DNA from: CALAMC01 sp964459465
GTDB lineage: Bacteria; Zixibacteria; MSB-5A5; GN15; PGXB01
Direction of reading: 5' to 3'
Assembly (NCBI GenBank): GCA_964459465.1
Contig: CAYWLR010000004.1
Location: 99,646-163,645, forward strand
Length of the DNA: 64,000 nt
The notes beneath the pieces are model-generated. The model saw nothing but the letters and a program-made list of their open reading frames with translations, was not told the DNA's origin and did not search any database. Below, in pieces: positions 51,088 through 60,331 of this stretch (within the stretch, counting starts at the first letter, position 1; each line of letters begins with the position of its first letter). A program made the translations under genes and the position numbers.

Positions 51088-51870
51088 TTACACTCGCCAG
51101 AAATGGTTGATATAAAGATCAATCAGGTTATCACCGTATAATATCGCCACATAAGCGGCCAGGGCCAGAAACGGACCAAACGGAATAATCCGGGTCTTGC
51201 GGACCTTCTTCGATAACGCCATGATTATAATCGATGCCAATAGTCCAATCACCGCCGCGGCAAAAAAGATGAAAATTACTTTCTCCCAGCCCAGAAAAGA
51301 CCCCAGCATGGCCGCCATTTTGATATCGCCTCCGCCCATACTGTCCTTCTTGAACAGCCAGTCACCCAGAAGCGCGATAATATACAATGCGCCCCCGCCG
51401 ACCAGAAGGCCGATGACCGATGACACGATCCCGATTCCTGACGGCGCCAGCGAAACCGCCAGCCCGATTATCATACCCGGGACAGTCAGCCAGTCCGGGA
51501 TAAGCTGGAACTCGACATCGATAAAAATAATCGACAGCAGTACCGCCGCCACAAAAGCATAAACGAAAAACTGCGTTGTCAAACCGAAATTATAAAAAAA
51601 GAAGGCGAAGATCAGGGCGCTTAAAAGTTCAACCGCGGGATATCGCGCCGGAATGACTGCCTTGCATCGACGGCATTTACCCCCCAGTAAAACATAACTC
51701 AATAGCGGGATATTATCATAAAACGGTATGGGCGTGCGACACGACGGGCAAAATGAGCGCGACAGACCGATTTTTATCTGACGCGGCAGGCGGTAAATCA
51801 CCACGTTTAAAAATGACCCGACCGCCAGACCCAATAGCCCGACCCATAAATAAATATAAACAACGTGCAT
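51088..51870 (-). CDS. pilD: Prepilin peptidase / N-methyltransferase
   Basis: The 260-aa A24 aspartic peptidase has about eight helices. The cytoplasmic loop has both zinc pairs (CPSCRTPIPFYDNIPLLSY and CRRCKAVIPARYP). Catalytic Asp residues are in FIDVEFQLIPD and GGGDIKMAAMLG. It cleaves the leader of the two prepilins encoded at 19777 and 20212. It follows rsmE by about 30 nt in the heat-shock gene run, far from the pilus operon. Confidence 0.95.
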   Translation of the reverse strand: MHVVYIYLWVGLLGLAVGSFLNVVIYRLPRQIKIGLSRSFCPSCRTPIPFYDNIPLLSYVLLGGKCRRCKAVIPARYPAVELLSALIFAFFFYNFGLTTQFFVYAFVAAVLLSIIFIDVEFQLIPDWLTVPGMIIGLAVSLAPSGIGIVSSVIGLLVGGGALYIIALLGDWLFKKDSMGGGDIKMAAMLGSFLGWEKVIFIFFAAAVIGLLASIIIMALSKKVRKTRIIPFGPFLALAAYVAILYGDNLIDLYINHFWRV

Positions 51871-51897
51871 ATTGAATTTATCGACAAAAAACGACTT

Positions 51898-52644
51898 TTA
51901 ATTAAATTCGCCCATTAGCTGCATAACCAGAGCCAGCGCCGTGGGCGCGGCGTTCTCGGCCCTTAAAATCCTCTGACCCAGCATCATAATCTGGGCCCCG
52001 CTTTCCTGCGCCAGGCGGACTTCATCGCCGGAAAAACCGGATTCCGGGCCGACCAGAAGTAAAACATGACTCGTCCCGGACGGGATTTTTAGATTATCAA
52101 GATTCAAATTGCCCGCCTCCGGATCGAACATCAGGCGTAACCCCGGATCCTCATACCGCTCAAACAGACGCTCCAGCTTTATCGGCGACCAGATGTCCGG
52201 AATGAGCGCTCGGCCCGTCTGCTTCATCGACGCCAGCGCCACCTTCCGCCACCGGTTAAGCTTGGCCTCGGCCTTGCGGTCATCGTCGATTCTGACTTTC
52301 GATTTCTCGGTCAAAAGCGGAATCAGCCGCGACACCCCCAGCTCGGTGCACCGTTCGATTATATCATCGAACTTGGTCCCCACCGACAGCCCGCACCCCA
52401 GCGTCACTTTCACCGCCGGTTCCCCGAAATTTCTGATGCGCGAAAAAATACGGCATTCCGCTTTCTTCGCATTGTAGCGTGTAATTTCACAGCGGCAAGC
52501 ATTGCCCCAACCATCGACTACCATCAGCGGCTCACCTTTTTTCAGACGCAGGACATTCTGCGCATGATGAGCCTCCGCGCCGGTCAGCACCAGACTTTCG
52601 TCAACGACACATTCCGGCGGCGTATAGAATACCGGAAGTCTCAT
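51898..52644 (-). CDS. rsmE: 16S rRNA m3U1498 methyltransferase
   Basis: The 248-aa SPOUT-family enzyme has an N-terminal PUA-like part (VLTGAEAHHAQNVLRLKKGE) and a C-terminal knot with LLVGPESGFSGDEVRLAQ and ILRAENAAPTALALVMQL. ATG 52644 overlaps the prmA stop (ATGA); the longer frame merely reads back into prmA. The prmA-rsmE order behind dnaJ is common. Confidence 0.94.
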   Translation of the reverse strand: MRLPVFYTPPECVVDESLVLTGAEAHHAQNVLRLKKGEPLMVVDGWGNACRCEITRYNAKKAECRIFSRIRNFGEPAVKVTLGCGLSVGTKFDDIIERCTELGVSRLIPLLTEKSKVRIDDDRKAEAKLNRWRKVALASMKQTGRALIPDIWSPIKLERLFERYEDPGLRLMFDPEAGNLNLDNLKIPSGTSHVLLLVGPESGFSGDEVRLAQESGAQIMMLGQRILRAENAAPTALALVMQLMGEFN

Positions 52645-53525
52645 TTGAGTATCACCAGCGACAGCCATTGGCCGTCCTGATTCCTTTCTATTTTCTGAAA
52701 ACGGTATTTCTGCACCGTTTCCATAAATCCATCCTCTTCTTCCACTAAAAGTCCGGAAAGAATAATTACTCCGCCATCATGCACCGCCGCGAATATGTCC
52801 GATAACAGCTCGGCCAGGGTGTCTTTAATGATATTGGCCGCGATAACATCATACCGCCCATCCCGACCCGATTTCTCAATTGACCCATATTCGATTTTGA
52901 CTCTTCCTGCCAATCTGTTTAACTCAACATTCTCTATGGCATTATCCACCGCCGCCACATCGATATCCACCCCCAGAATCGGACCGGCGCCCAGCCGGGC
53001 CGCCGCTATCGCCAATATGCCCGAACCGCATCCCAAATCAAAAAAGGCTATCCCCGGTTTGACATATTTTTTTATCGCCTTGAGGCATAATGATGTCGAC
53101 TCATGATGCCCCGTCCCGAATGCCATACGGGGCTCGATTATTATGTCGATATCGCAGGCCGGGTCCGCTTTTTCCCACGGCGGTCGAATGTAAAGATTAT
53201 CTATCTTAATCGGGCGCACCGATTGGCGGTACTTTTCCTGCCAGTCCTCCGCCTTGATCAATCTCGTGACAATATTATCCTCATCGAAACGAAAACCGGC
53301 GGCGATATCATTTATAAACCCGGCCACACTACTTTTGACCGCTCCAATCCTGTCAACCGGGACATAAAAGCCGATTCCGACCAGGCCCTCCCGCGAGGAA
53401 TCATCGATAATCAAGCCTTCCGCGAAATTATCGATGATAAAACTCCCCACGGCATCGCCAATGGTATCGGGCACATATATTCGAATCTCATAATATTGAT
53501 CATCAAATCGTCCCGCATCGTCCAT
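52641..53525 (-). CDS. prmA: Ribosomal protein L11 methyltransferase
   Basis: The 294-aa class I SAM methyltransferase has an N-terminal substrate domain, MAFGTGHHESTSLCLKAI, the SAM loop FFDLGCGSGILAIAAARLG and IAANIIKDTLAEL. ATG 53525 comes one base after the dnaJ TGA (TGATATG); the upstream 35 in-frame codons overlap dnaJ and look non-coding. Confidence 0.93.
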   Translation of the reverse strand: MDDAGRFDDQYYEIRIYVPDTIGDAVGSFIIDNFAEGLIIDDSSREGLVGIGFYVPVDRIGAVKSSVAGFINDIAAGFRFDEDNIVTRLIKAEDWQEKYRQSVRPIKIDNLYIRPPWEKADPACDIDIIIEPRMAFGTGHHESTSLCLKAIKKYVKPGIAFFDLGCGSGILAIAAARLGAGPILGVDIDVAAVDNAIENVELNRLAGRVKIEYGSIEKSGRDGRYDVIAANIIKDTLAELLSDIFAAVHDGGVIILSGLLVEEEDGFMETVQKYRFQKIERNQDGQWLSLVILK

Positions 53526-53526
53526 A

Positions 53527-54690
53527 TCAGAAACCCAGTGATTCCCGGAGTTTCTGGAAAAAGGTGCGATTCGTCTCCGGTGGTGCGAATGATGCCGAGC
53601 CGTCCAGCTTTTCCAGAATTTTACGATCATCCGGCGACAGCTTGGTCGGCGTCCAGACCGTCACCTGCACCAGCTGATCGCCGTGGCCGTTGACGTTCAA
53701 CCGCGGCAGGCCTTTGCCGCGCAGACGAAACACTTTGCCCGTCTGTGTGCCCGGCGGAATTTTGAGTTCCAGATTTCCGTTCAGCGAGGGAACACTGATA
53801 CTCCCGCCCAGCGCCGCCTTCGTAAATGATATGGGCATTTCGCAGATGATATTGTCGCCCTGCCGAGCGAATATATCATGCTCTTTTTCTCGAAAAACAA
53901 CGATTAAACTGCCCGCCTGCCCGTTGTTGCGCCCGGCATTACCCTGCTCGGATAAAGACATGTAATTGCCCGAAGACACCCCTTTCGGAACCTTGACCTT
54001 GACTTTGGCCGCGTTTTTGACCCGGCCTTCGCCGCCGCAGGCCGTGCACGGAGTACTGATCGTCTCGCCCGTGCCCCGGCATCGCGGGCAGGTCTTGACC
54101 TGCTGCACCGTCCCCAGAAATGTCCGCGTCACCGTCCGCACCTGACCCGCCCCGCGGCATTCATGACAGGCCTGCCGTGACGCTCCCGGGGCCAGGCCCG
54201 AACCGCCGCATTCGGTACAGGTTTCAAGACGGTTGACGCGAAGCGTCTTTTCCGTGCCGGTATATATTTCTTCCAGAGTCAAATCAATGACCGCTTTCAA
54301 ATCCTCGCCGCGGCCGTAACGTTCCTCCCGGCTCATGCCGCCGCCGAAGAAATCTTCAAAAATGCTCCCGCCGAACCCCCCGCCGAAATCGCGCATGAAC
54401 GCCCGCAAAGCATCGCTGATATCGAAGCCGCCGAAACCGAAACCACCCTGACCGAACCCCGCCCCGGACAAACCCTCATGTCCGAACTGGTCATAAGTCC
54501 GCCGCTTTTGGGCGTCCTTGAGTACTTCGTAGGCTTCGGTCGCTTCCTTGAAGCTCTCCTCGGCCGACTTGTCGCCCGGGTTGCGGTCGGGATGATACTT
54601 CAGAGCCAGCTTGCGATAGGCCGTTTTTATTTCATCCTCCGAGGCATCCCGCGATACTCCGAGGACTTCATAATAGTCTCTTTTTGCCAT
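53527..54690 (-). CDS. dnaJ: Chaperone DnaJ (type I Hsp40)
   Basis: The 387-aa co-chaperone has a J domain with YHPDRNPGDK and a Gly/Phe-rich region (about 75-125). Four zinc motifs follow (CTECGGSG, CHECRGAG, CPRCRGTG, CTACGGEG), then C-terminal substrate domains. It stimulates DnaK ATP hydrolysis. Third chaperone of the CIRCE-controlled operon, 45 nt after dnaK. Confidence 0.97.
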   Translation of the reverse strand: MAKRDYYEVLGVSRDASEDEIKTAYRKLALKYHPDRNPGDKSAEESFKEATEAYEVLKDAQKRRTYDQFGHEGLSGAGFGQGGFGFGGFDISDALRAFMRDFGGGFGGSIFEDFFGGGMSREERYGRGEDLKAVIDLTLEEIYTGTEKTLRVNRLETCTECGGSGLAPGASRQACHECRGAGQVRTVTRTFLGTVQQVKTCPRCRGTGETISTPCTACGGEGRVKNAAKVKVKVPKGVSSGNYMSLSEQGNAGRNNGQAGSLIVVFREKEHDIFARQGDNIICEMPISFTKAALGGSISVPSLNGNLELKIPPGTQTGKVFRLRGKGLPRLNVNGHGDQLVQVTVWTPTKLSPDDRKILEKLDGSASFAPPETNRTFFQKLRESLGF

Positions 54691-54734
54691 TAATGTATTA
54701 CTTTATATAATACCATTATCTACAATACAAATAA

Positions 54735-56657
54735 TTACTTATCCTTGTCATCAACAACCTCAAAATCGGCGTCGACGGCACCGTCGTCCTTCGCCGGCGA
54801 TGGCTCCGCTTCCGGACCACCCGACGTTTGTTGCCCGCCGGATGCCTGCTGTTGCGTCTGCGCCTGCTTATACATTTCTTCGGCCAGCTTATGCGACGCC
54901 TGCATCAGCTCTTCTTTGGCCTTATTGATCGTCTCGGCATTATCGGAATTCAGGACCGCTTTGAGAGCCGCTATCTTTTCCGTGACCGCCTTTTTTTCAC
55001 CTTCGGCAAGTTTGTCGCCATGCTCTTTCAGCGTTTTCTCGGTCGTATAAACCAGCTGGTCGCCTTCATTGCGCGCCTTGATGAGAGCTTCCTTATTCCG
55101 GTCCTCCTCGGCGTGCGCTTCGGCGTCCTTGACCATCTTGTCTATTTCCGCGTCCGAAAGCCCCGATGACGATTGTATCCTGATCGACTGCTCCTTGCCT
55201 GTTCCCAGATCCTTGGCCGATACATGGACAATTCCGTTGGCATCGATATCGAAAGACACCTCAATCTGCGGAATACCCCGCGGCGCCGGCGGTATCCCAA
55301 CCAGATCGAACCGTCCCAGCGTCCGATTGTCAATGGCCATACGCCGCTCGCCCTGAAGGACATGTATACTGACCGCCGGCTGATTGTCCGATGCCGTCGA
55401 AAATATCTGGCTCTTTCTGGTCGGTATTGTCGTGTTGCGCTCTATCAGCGTCGTCATCACTCCCCCCAGCGTTTCAATCCCTAAAGACAACGGCGTCACA
55501 TCCAGCAAGACCACGTCTTTCATGTCGCCCGACAGGACCCCCCCCTGTATCGCCGCCCCGATGGCCACCACTTCGTCCGGGTTGACGCCCCGGTTGGGCG
55601 TTTTGCCGAACAACTCCTTGACAATATCGTGCACTTTGGGCATACGCGTCTGTCCGCCGACCAATATCACTTCGTCGATTTCGCTCGGCGATAGTTTGGC
55701 ATCCTGTAACGCCTGGCGGCACGGGCCGATCGTCCGCTGTAGCAGGTCGTCCGTCAACTGCTCCAGCTTGGCCCGGCTCAAGGTCAAATCGAGATGCCGC
55801 GGCCCGGACTGGTCGGCCGTGATAAACGGCAAATTGATATTGGTCTGCATCGTCGTGGATAGTTCACATTTGGCCTTCTCCGCCGCCTCTTTTAACCTCT
55901 GCAAAGCCATACGGTCTTTCCGTAAATCAATCCCGTTGGTCTTCATGAATTCCTCGGCCATCCAGTCGATCACCTTCTGATCGAAATCATCGCCGCCCAG
56001 ATGACCGTCGCCGTTGGTCGAGCGAACCTCGAACACCCCGTCACCCAGCTCCAGAATGGAAATATCGAACGTGCCGCCGCCCAAATCATAGACGGCTATC
56101 TTTTCGTTTTTCTTCTTTTGCAGTCCATAGGCCAGCGACGCCGCCGTCGGCTCGTTAATTATCCGCAAAACTTCCAGCCCCGCGATTTTCCCGGCGTCCT
56201 TGGTCGCCTGCCGCTGCGAGTCATTGAAATAGGCCGGCACCGTTATCACCGCCTGCGTGACCTCGGTGCCCAGATAGTCCTCCGCGGTTTTCTTGAGCGA
56301 TTGAAGTATCATGGCCGAAATCTGCGGCGGCGCATACTTCTGCCCGCCCGCAATCACCACGACCTCGCCCTTTTCGTCGGCCTCGACTTTATAAGGGACG
56401 ATCTTCTCCTCTTCGTGCACTTCATTATGATGGCGACCCATAAAACGCTTGATCGAAAATATCGTGTTATCCGGATTGGTTACCGCCTGGCGTCTTGCCG
56501 CCGCCCCCACCAGCCGTTCACCGTCTTTGGTGAATGCCACTACCGAGGGAGTCGTCCGTCCGCCTTCCTTGTTGGCGATTACCGTAACATCATTGCCTTC
56601 CAGGACAGCCACACATGAGTTGGTCGTCCCCAGATCGATTCCTATAACCTTGCCCAT
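54735..56657 (-). CDS. dnaK: Chaperone DnaK (Hsp70)
   Basis: The 640-aa protein has an ATPase domain (GKVIGIDLGTTNSCVAVLEG, AVITVPAYFNDSQRQATKDA, AVYDLGGGTFDISI) and the linker GDMKDVVLLDVTPLSLGIET. A substrate domain and helical lid precede a Gln/Gly/Ser-rich tail ending EVVDDKDK. GGAG is 7 nt before the ATG. Lies 30 nt after grpE. Confidence 0.98.
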   Translation of the reverse strand: MGKVIGIDLGTTNSCVAVLEGNDVTVIANKEGGRTTPSVVAFTKDGERLVGAAARRQAVTNPDNTIFSIKRFMGRHHNEVHEEEKIVPYKVEADEKGEVVVIAGGQKYAPPQISAMILQSLKKTAEDYLGTEVTQAVITVPAYFNDSQRQATKDAGKIAGLEVLRIINEPTAASLAYGLQKKKNEKIAVYDLGGGTFDISILELGDGVFEVRSTNGDGHLGGDDFDQKVIDWMAEEFMKTNGIDLRKDRMALQRLKEAAEKAKCELSTTMQTNINLPFITADQSGPRHLDLTLSRAKLEQLTDDLLQRTIGPCRQALQDAKLSPSEIDEVILVGGQTRMPKVHDIVKELFGKTPNRGVNPDEVVAIGAAIQGGVLSGDMKDVVLLDVTPLSLGIETLGGVMTTLIERNTTIPTRKSQIFSTASDNQPAVSIHVLQGERRMAIDNRTLGRFDLVGIPPAPRGIPQIEVSFDIDANGIVHVSAKDLGTGKEQSIRIQSSSGLSDAEIDKMVKDAEAHAEEDRNKEALIKARNEGDQLVYTTEKTLKEHGDKLAEGEKKAVTEKIAALKAVLNSDNAETINKAKEELMQASHKLAEEMYKQAQTQQQASGGQQTSGGPEAEPSPAKDDGAVDADFEVVDDKDK

Positions 56658-56687
56658 TATTTATCTCCTTTAATCCAATATATTCTT

Positions 56688-57317
56688 TTAATCCGCATTT
56701 TCCGTTTCCGATATTCCCTCATCCGCCGGGCTTTTGCTTACCGCGACCCGTGCATGCCGCAGAATCTTGTCGCCGAATTTATACCCTTTGACCATTTCCC
56801 GGACGACCGTTCCTTCGGCATATTCATCCGATTCCAACTGCATCAGGGCATCGTGTAAATTCGGGTCGAACGGCTTACCCACTGCCTCGATCGGCTCAAG
56901 ACCTTCCCTGGAAAGAATATCGTAAAAACTTTTATACACCAGCTGCATACCTTCCAGCAGGCTGTCGTGATTGGACGTATTGGCGGCGGCCTCAAGTGCC
57001 CGTTGAAAGTTGTCGAGTACGCCCAGAAGCTGGGTTATGACATGAATCCGCCCCGCCTGCGATAATTCTTCGAACTGCCGCGCCGTTCTTTTGCGAAAAT
57101 TATCGAATTCTGCCGCCAGCCGCAAATATTTATCATCGGCCTCTTTGAGCCTTTCCTGCAAACCGGCAATGGTTTCTTCGCAGGCCTCCGGCTCCGATGT
57201 GCCTTCCGCTTCCGCCGCCGCATCGCCCTCCAGCGATCTGGATTCTTCTTTCTTATCCTTGGTGTCGATTTTTATTTCGTCTTCCGCTTCGTCGTTTTTA
57301 CGTTCATGCTTGCTCAT
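56688..57317 (-). CDS. grpE: Nucleotide exchange factor GrpE
   Basis: The 209-aa protein has an acidic, low-complexity N-terminus (about 60 residues), a long coiled coil (LQERLKEADDKYLRLAAEFDNFRKR) and a C-terminal beta wing with GKPFDPNLHDALMQLESDEY and VREMVKGYKFGDKILRHARV. It releases ADP from DnaK. Starts 3 nt after hrcA. Confidence 0.96.
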   Translation of the reverse strand: MSKHERKNDEAEDEIKIDTKDKKEESRSLEGDAAAEAEGTSEPEACEETIAGLQERLKEADDKYLRLAAEFDNFRKRTARQFEELSQAGRIHVITQLLGVLDNFQRALEAAANTSNHDSLLEGMQLVYKSFYDILSREGLEPIEAVGKPFDPNLHDALMQLESDEYAEGTVVREMVKGYKFGDKILRHARVAVSKSPADEGISETENAD

Positions 57318-57320
57318 AAT

Positions 57321-58367
57321 CTATTCTTCCTCTCCCTGGGAACCGGTCAGCGCCGCCGTCAGGGAACGCGCCGTGTATTCGACGATCGATATCAGTTTGG
57401 AGTATGGCATTCGGGTCGGTCCGATTATGCCGATTGTCCCGTCGATATTGCCCGCCTTATAACGCGATGTCACCACCGAGCAGTTCTTTATCTGGCTTAT
57501 CGTGTTTTCCTCCCCGATCGTTATAATTATGCCTTCCCCGATGGACTTGGTGCTGATATACTCTTTAAGTTCTTTCTTATTTTCCACCAGTTTGATTAAT
57601 TCGCTGATCCGTTCCCGGTCAGCGAATTCCGGCTGCATTATAAGATTATCCGTACCCACCGTAATCAGCTTGTCATCGGCGTTATCGGACCAGATCTCCG
57701 ATGAGGCATCGACAAACAGTTTAATCAACCGCGGAGATAACGTCGTATCCGCTAACCGCTCGCTGATCGTCTTGCGGATGTGACCCAGGGTATGGCCGCA
57801 TAACCGTTCATTTAAAACCGTCTCTATCTCGCGAAATTCATCATCCGGAATATCCGACTCCAACTCCATCAGGATGGAGCGGGCAAAGCCCGATTTCACG
57901 GCCACGATAACCAGCACCTTGCCTTCGGATACCGGGATCAGGTTTATCTTTCGCAAAACCCCTTCTTCAAAGCGAGGCGAAATACTCAACCCCAGCTGGC
58001 TGGTTATTTCACTTAAAATCTTGCTCGTCTGCGCCAGGATGGAATCGATTCCTTTGGCGCCCTGATGGACAATCGTCTCGATTTGCTTTTTTTCATGCTC
58101 CGTAAGAGGCTCTTGTTTCAGAAGAACATCGACAAAAAACCGGTAACCGGTATCGGTCGGGATTCGCCCCGCCGACGTGTGCGGTTGCGAGATTAGGCCC
58201 ATCTCCTCCAGATCCTGCATGGTGTTCCGAATTGTCGCCGGGGACAGCCCCATCCGGTACTTATTGGCAATCACCCGTGAGCCGACCGGGTCGGCCGTCT
58301 GGATATAATGGGTTATCAGATTCTGAAGAACCCTCTTCTCCCGCGATGATAAATTCTCAAACGCCAT
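57321..58367 (-). CDS. hrcA: Heat-inducible transcription repressor HrcA
   Basis: The 348-aa repressor has an N-terminal winged helix (LSSREKRVLQNLITHYIQTADPVGSRVI, GLSPATIRNTMQDLEEMGLI) and a GAF-like dimerisation domain. It binds CIRCE and needs GroEL for activity in studied species. A matching operator lies 37-63 bp upstream of the ATG. First gene of hrcA-grpE-dnaK-dnaJ-prmA-rsmE. Confidence 0.96.
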   Translation of the reverse strand: MAFENLSSREKRVLQNLITHYIQTADPVGSRVIANKYRMGLSPATIRNTMQDLEEMGLISQPHTSAGRIPTDTGYRFFVDVLLKQEPLTEHEKKQIETIVHQGAKGIDSILAQTSKILSEITSQLGLSISPRFEEGVLRKINLIPVSEGKVLVIVAVKSGFARSILMELESDIPDDEFREIETVLNERLCGHTLGHIRKTISERLADTTLSPRLIKLFVDASSEIWSDNADDKLITVGTDNLIMQPEFADRERISELIKLVENKKELKEYISTKSIGEGIIITIGEENTISQIKNCSVVTSRYKAGNIDGTIGIIGPTRMPYSKLISIVEYTARSLTAALTGSQGEEE

Positions 58368-58403
58368 CTTACTTCTACTTTAACAATAAGTTAGTAAAAA
58401 GGT

Positions 58404-58430
58404 TTAGCAATCTCCTTTTAAGAGTGCCAA
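58404..58430. promoter_or_regulatory. CIRCE operator of the hrcA operon
   Basis: TTAGCAATC-N9-GAGTGCCAA matches the CIRCE consensus TTAGCACTC-N9-GAGTGCTAA at 16 of 18 arm positions. It begins 2 bp after the -10 and so covers the start point. Confidence 0.92.
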
Positions 58431-58432
58431 AA

Positions 58433-58461
58433 ATTCTATTAAAAAACCCGCGGCATGTCAA
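58433..58461 (-). promoter_or_regulatory. Sigma-70 promoter of the heat-shock operon
   Basis: TTGACA (58461-58456), 17 nt, TAGAAT (58438-58433) on the minus strand. Eleven of twelve consensus bases match. The predicted start lies inside CIRCE. Confidence 0.85.
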
Positions 58462-58511
58462 GATAATTATACTCTTTGGACAGATTATGATTGCGCTTGA
58501 ATTGGCCGAAA

Positions 58512-58823
58512 CTATTTCTTGGGTTTTTCGGCAGGCTTTTCGGGGCCGCTTTTCTTTTCGGCCCGATCATCGATGCCGTTATTATTCTTGTCAATGAAGC
58601 TGTCAAAATCGCGCGGAGCCGATTTGGACTGATCCGACTTGACTTTAACCTCACCGCCCGAACCCGGCTGTGAGGCCGAATCCTGCCCGCCAGGCGACGG
58701 CTTGCCTTCGATATTCTGGCCTGACCGGCTGTCGGACGTGTCCTTTTTGATTTCCACGGCTCCCACCGGCGCCTGCGTCACCAAGCCCAAAATAACGAAT
58801 ATTATCAATAACGTCTTTTTCAT
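58512..58823 (-). CDS. Small exported, highly hydrophilic protein with one calcium-loop motif
   Basis: The 103-aa protein has a signal peptide (about 22 residues, cleavage near VGA). The mature part is Ser/Gly/Lys/Pro-rich and disordered except for DSFIDKNNNGIDDRAE, a DxNxNGxDD loop like thrombospondin type 3 or dockerin calcium sites. The tail is KKSGPEKPAEKPKK. Function unknown. A strong hairpin lies directly upstream of its ribosome site. Confidence 0.7.
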   Translation of the reverse strand: MKKTLLIIFVILGLVTQAPVGAVEIKKDTSDSRSGQNIEGKPSPGGQDSASQPGSGGEVKVKSDQSKSAPRDFDSFIDKNNNGIDDRAEKKSGPEKPAEKPKK

Positions 58824-58834
58824 ATTTCTCCCGC

Positions 58835-58861
58835 GGAGGCTGTAATCATGGTACAGCCTCC
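58835..58861 (-). repeat. 9-bp hairpin between the PEGA-domain gene and the small exported protein
   Basis: GGAGGCTGT and ACAGCCTCC with a 9-nt loop, followed by GCGGGAGAAAT and the ATG at 58823. There is no U-run. It could be a processing or attenuation structure for the downstream gene. Confidence 0.5.
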
Positions 58862-58884
58862 GGGATATTCAGTCAACTAATTTC

Positions 58885-60312
58885 TTAACGCGACCGCCTC
58901 GACTCCGACTGGTTGCCGCCCGAACGCGACGGGGCGGACCCGCCACTCCCCGATGACGGCTGCCGCTCCTGTTGTCCGGAGCCTTTCACCGACGGTGAAG
59001 ACGACGGCTGATCTTTGGCCGGTTCGCTTCGCTTGGTGGAACCGGATTTATCTTCCTGCGTCGACCGCGGCGTCCGGGACGTTGTGGTCGTTCTTCTGTC
59101 CGTAGACGGCTCCGTCGTCCTCGAATTCGAGCCACGCCGATCCGATTTCAATTCACTCGCCGACCGGCGTGAACTGCTCCCGGATTCACCCTGGCCCGTA
59201 TTGGCATCACTGCCGCTTCGCGTAGAACGCGTACGACGGTCATACGTCCCGCCCGACTCCGTGGAACGCCCGCTCTGATTGGAGGAACCGGCCCGCGTCG
59301 ATGAAGTCGTCCGCTCTCCATAGCGCGAACCCGGCTGACCGTCCGATTGCATCCGTGTGCCCGCCCCCTGCGGTGAATTCCTGCGGGTCTCGTAAATTTC
59401 GCGTTTCTTCACCACCTGCGTATCATAATCTTTATACCCGCTCTTCACCGGATCGCGGTAGGCCGTCGTCCGGACATCTTTGTAGCGCGACACCACGTCG
59501 GCCTTGGTCCGCACTACCGTTTCATTCAGGACCACCGACTTCCGGCGCACCACCTGGATCCGGTCTTCCCAGCAATACCCGTAACGGTCATAAATCGTTA
59601 TCCAGTGCCAACCGTAGTAAATCCGCGGGATAAACAGCGGGGCAACCCCCCAGTATACCCCGTTGATATAAACCGACGCCCCGAATGGATAATCGATATA
59701 TACCGACCCGGCATACGACCAGTGCGGACGCTCATAAATATAGACCGGGCGGAAATAATAATCATCCCATTCCCGGACAAGAAACGAGGTCATGTCATAA
59801 GCCCGGTGGCAATTGGAATTGCACCCGAAAAAGCTGGCGTTGATGTAATCCATGAAATCATACGGGTCGGTATCACAATACAGATCATCGCTCCAGTCGT
59901 CCAGCGGAAACGGTTCCCGCGAAGCGATAATCTGAAGATACTCCACCCCCTCGGGACCCCGCACCGTCAATTCGTAATCGTCCTGCTTCGACGGAACCCG
60001 ATAAATCCGCCCGCCCTGTATCCGGTAATCATCATATCTCCCGGCCGGATACAACAGGTGAACGTCGCCCCGCGAATCGATGTTATAAACGACCACGAAA
60101 CAATCCTCATTGGCTTTGAACGAAAATTCGATCTTGTCTCCTTCATAATATTCATTGTGGTCGGTCCAGATTTCGACATTCAAATACCGATCGAACTTCA
60201 AATAGGCGCCGTAATCGACGCTTCGATCATACCTGACCACCCCCGCCCCGGCCGTGCTGAATGCGGCCGATGCCAAAACCAGGATGGCTGCGAATAAAAT
60301 ATGCCGTCTCAT
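58885..60312 (-). CDS. Exported DUF4384/PEGA protein with long Ser/Arg/Thr-rich tail
   Basis: The 475-aa protein has a signal peptide (about 22 residues), then a DUF4384-like domain (NVEIWTDHNEYYEGDKIEFS, EDCFVVVYNIDSRGDVHLLYP). Next is a PEGA-type domain (GSVYIDYPFGASVYINGVYW, then WHWITIYDRYGYCWEDRI). Residues from about 305 to the end are low-complexity Ser/Thr/Arg/Gly, basic and probably disordered, as in cell-wall or surface-binding tails. It lies 19 nt after the lipoprotein gene at 60332. Confidence 0.8.
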   Translation of the reverse strand: MRRHILFAAILVLASAAFSTAGAGVVRYDRSVDYGAYLKFDRYLNVEIWTDHNEYYEGDKIEFSFKANEDCFVVVYNIDSRGDVHLLYPAGRYDDYRIQGGRIYRVPSKQDDYELTVRGPEGVEYLQIIASREPFPLDDWSDDLYCDTDPYDFMDYINASFFGCNSNCHRAYDMTSFLVREWDDYYFRPVYIYERPHWSYAGSVYIDYPFGASVYINGVYWGVAPLFIPRIYYGWHWITIYDRYGYCWEDRIQVVRRKSVVLNETVVRTKADVVSRYKDVRTTAYRDPVKSGYKDYDTQVVKKREIYETRRNSPQGAGTRMQSDGQPGSRYGERTTSSTRAGSSNQSGRSTESGGTYDRRTRSTRSGSDANTGQGESGSSSRRSASELKSDRRGSNSRTTEPSTDRRTTTTSRTPRSTQEDKSGSTKRSEPAKDQPSSSPSVKGSGQQERQPSSGSGGSAPSRSGGNQSESRRSR

Positions 60313-60331
60313 GACTTTTCTCCCTTCTCAT

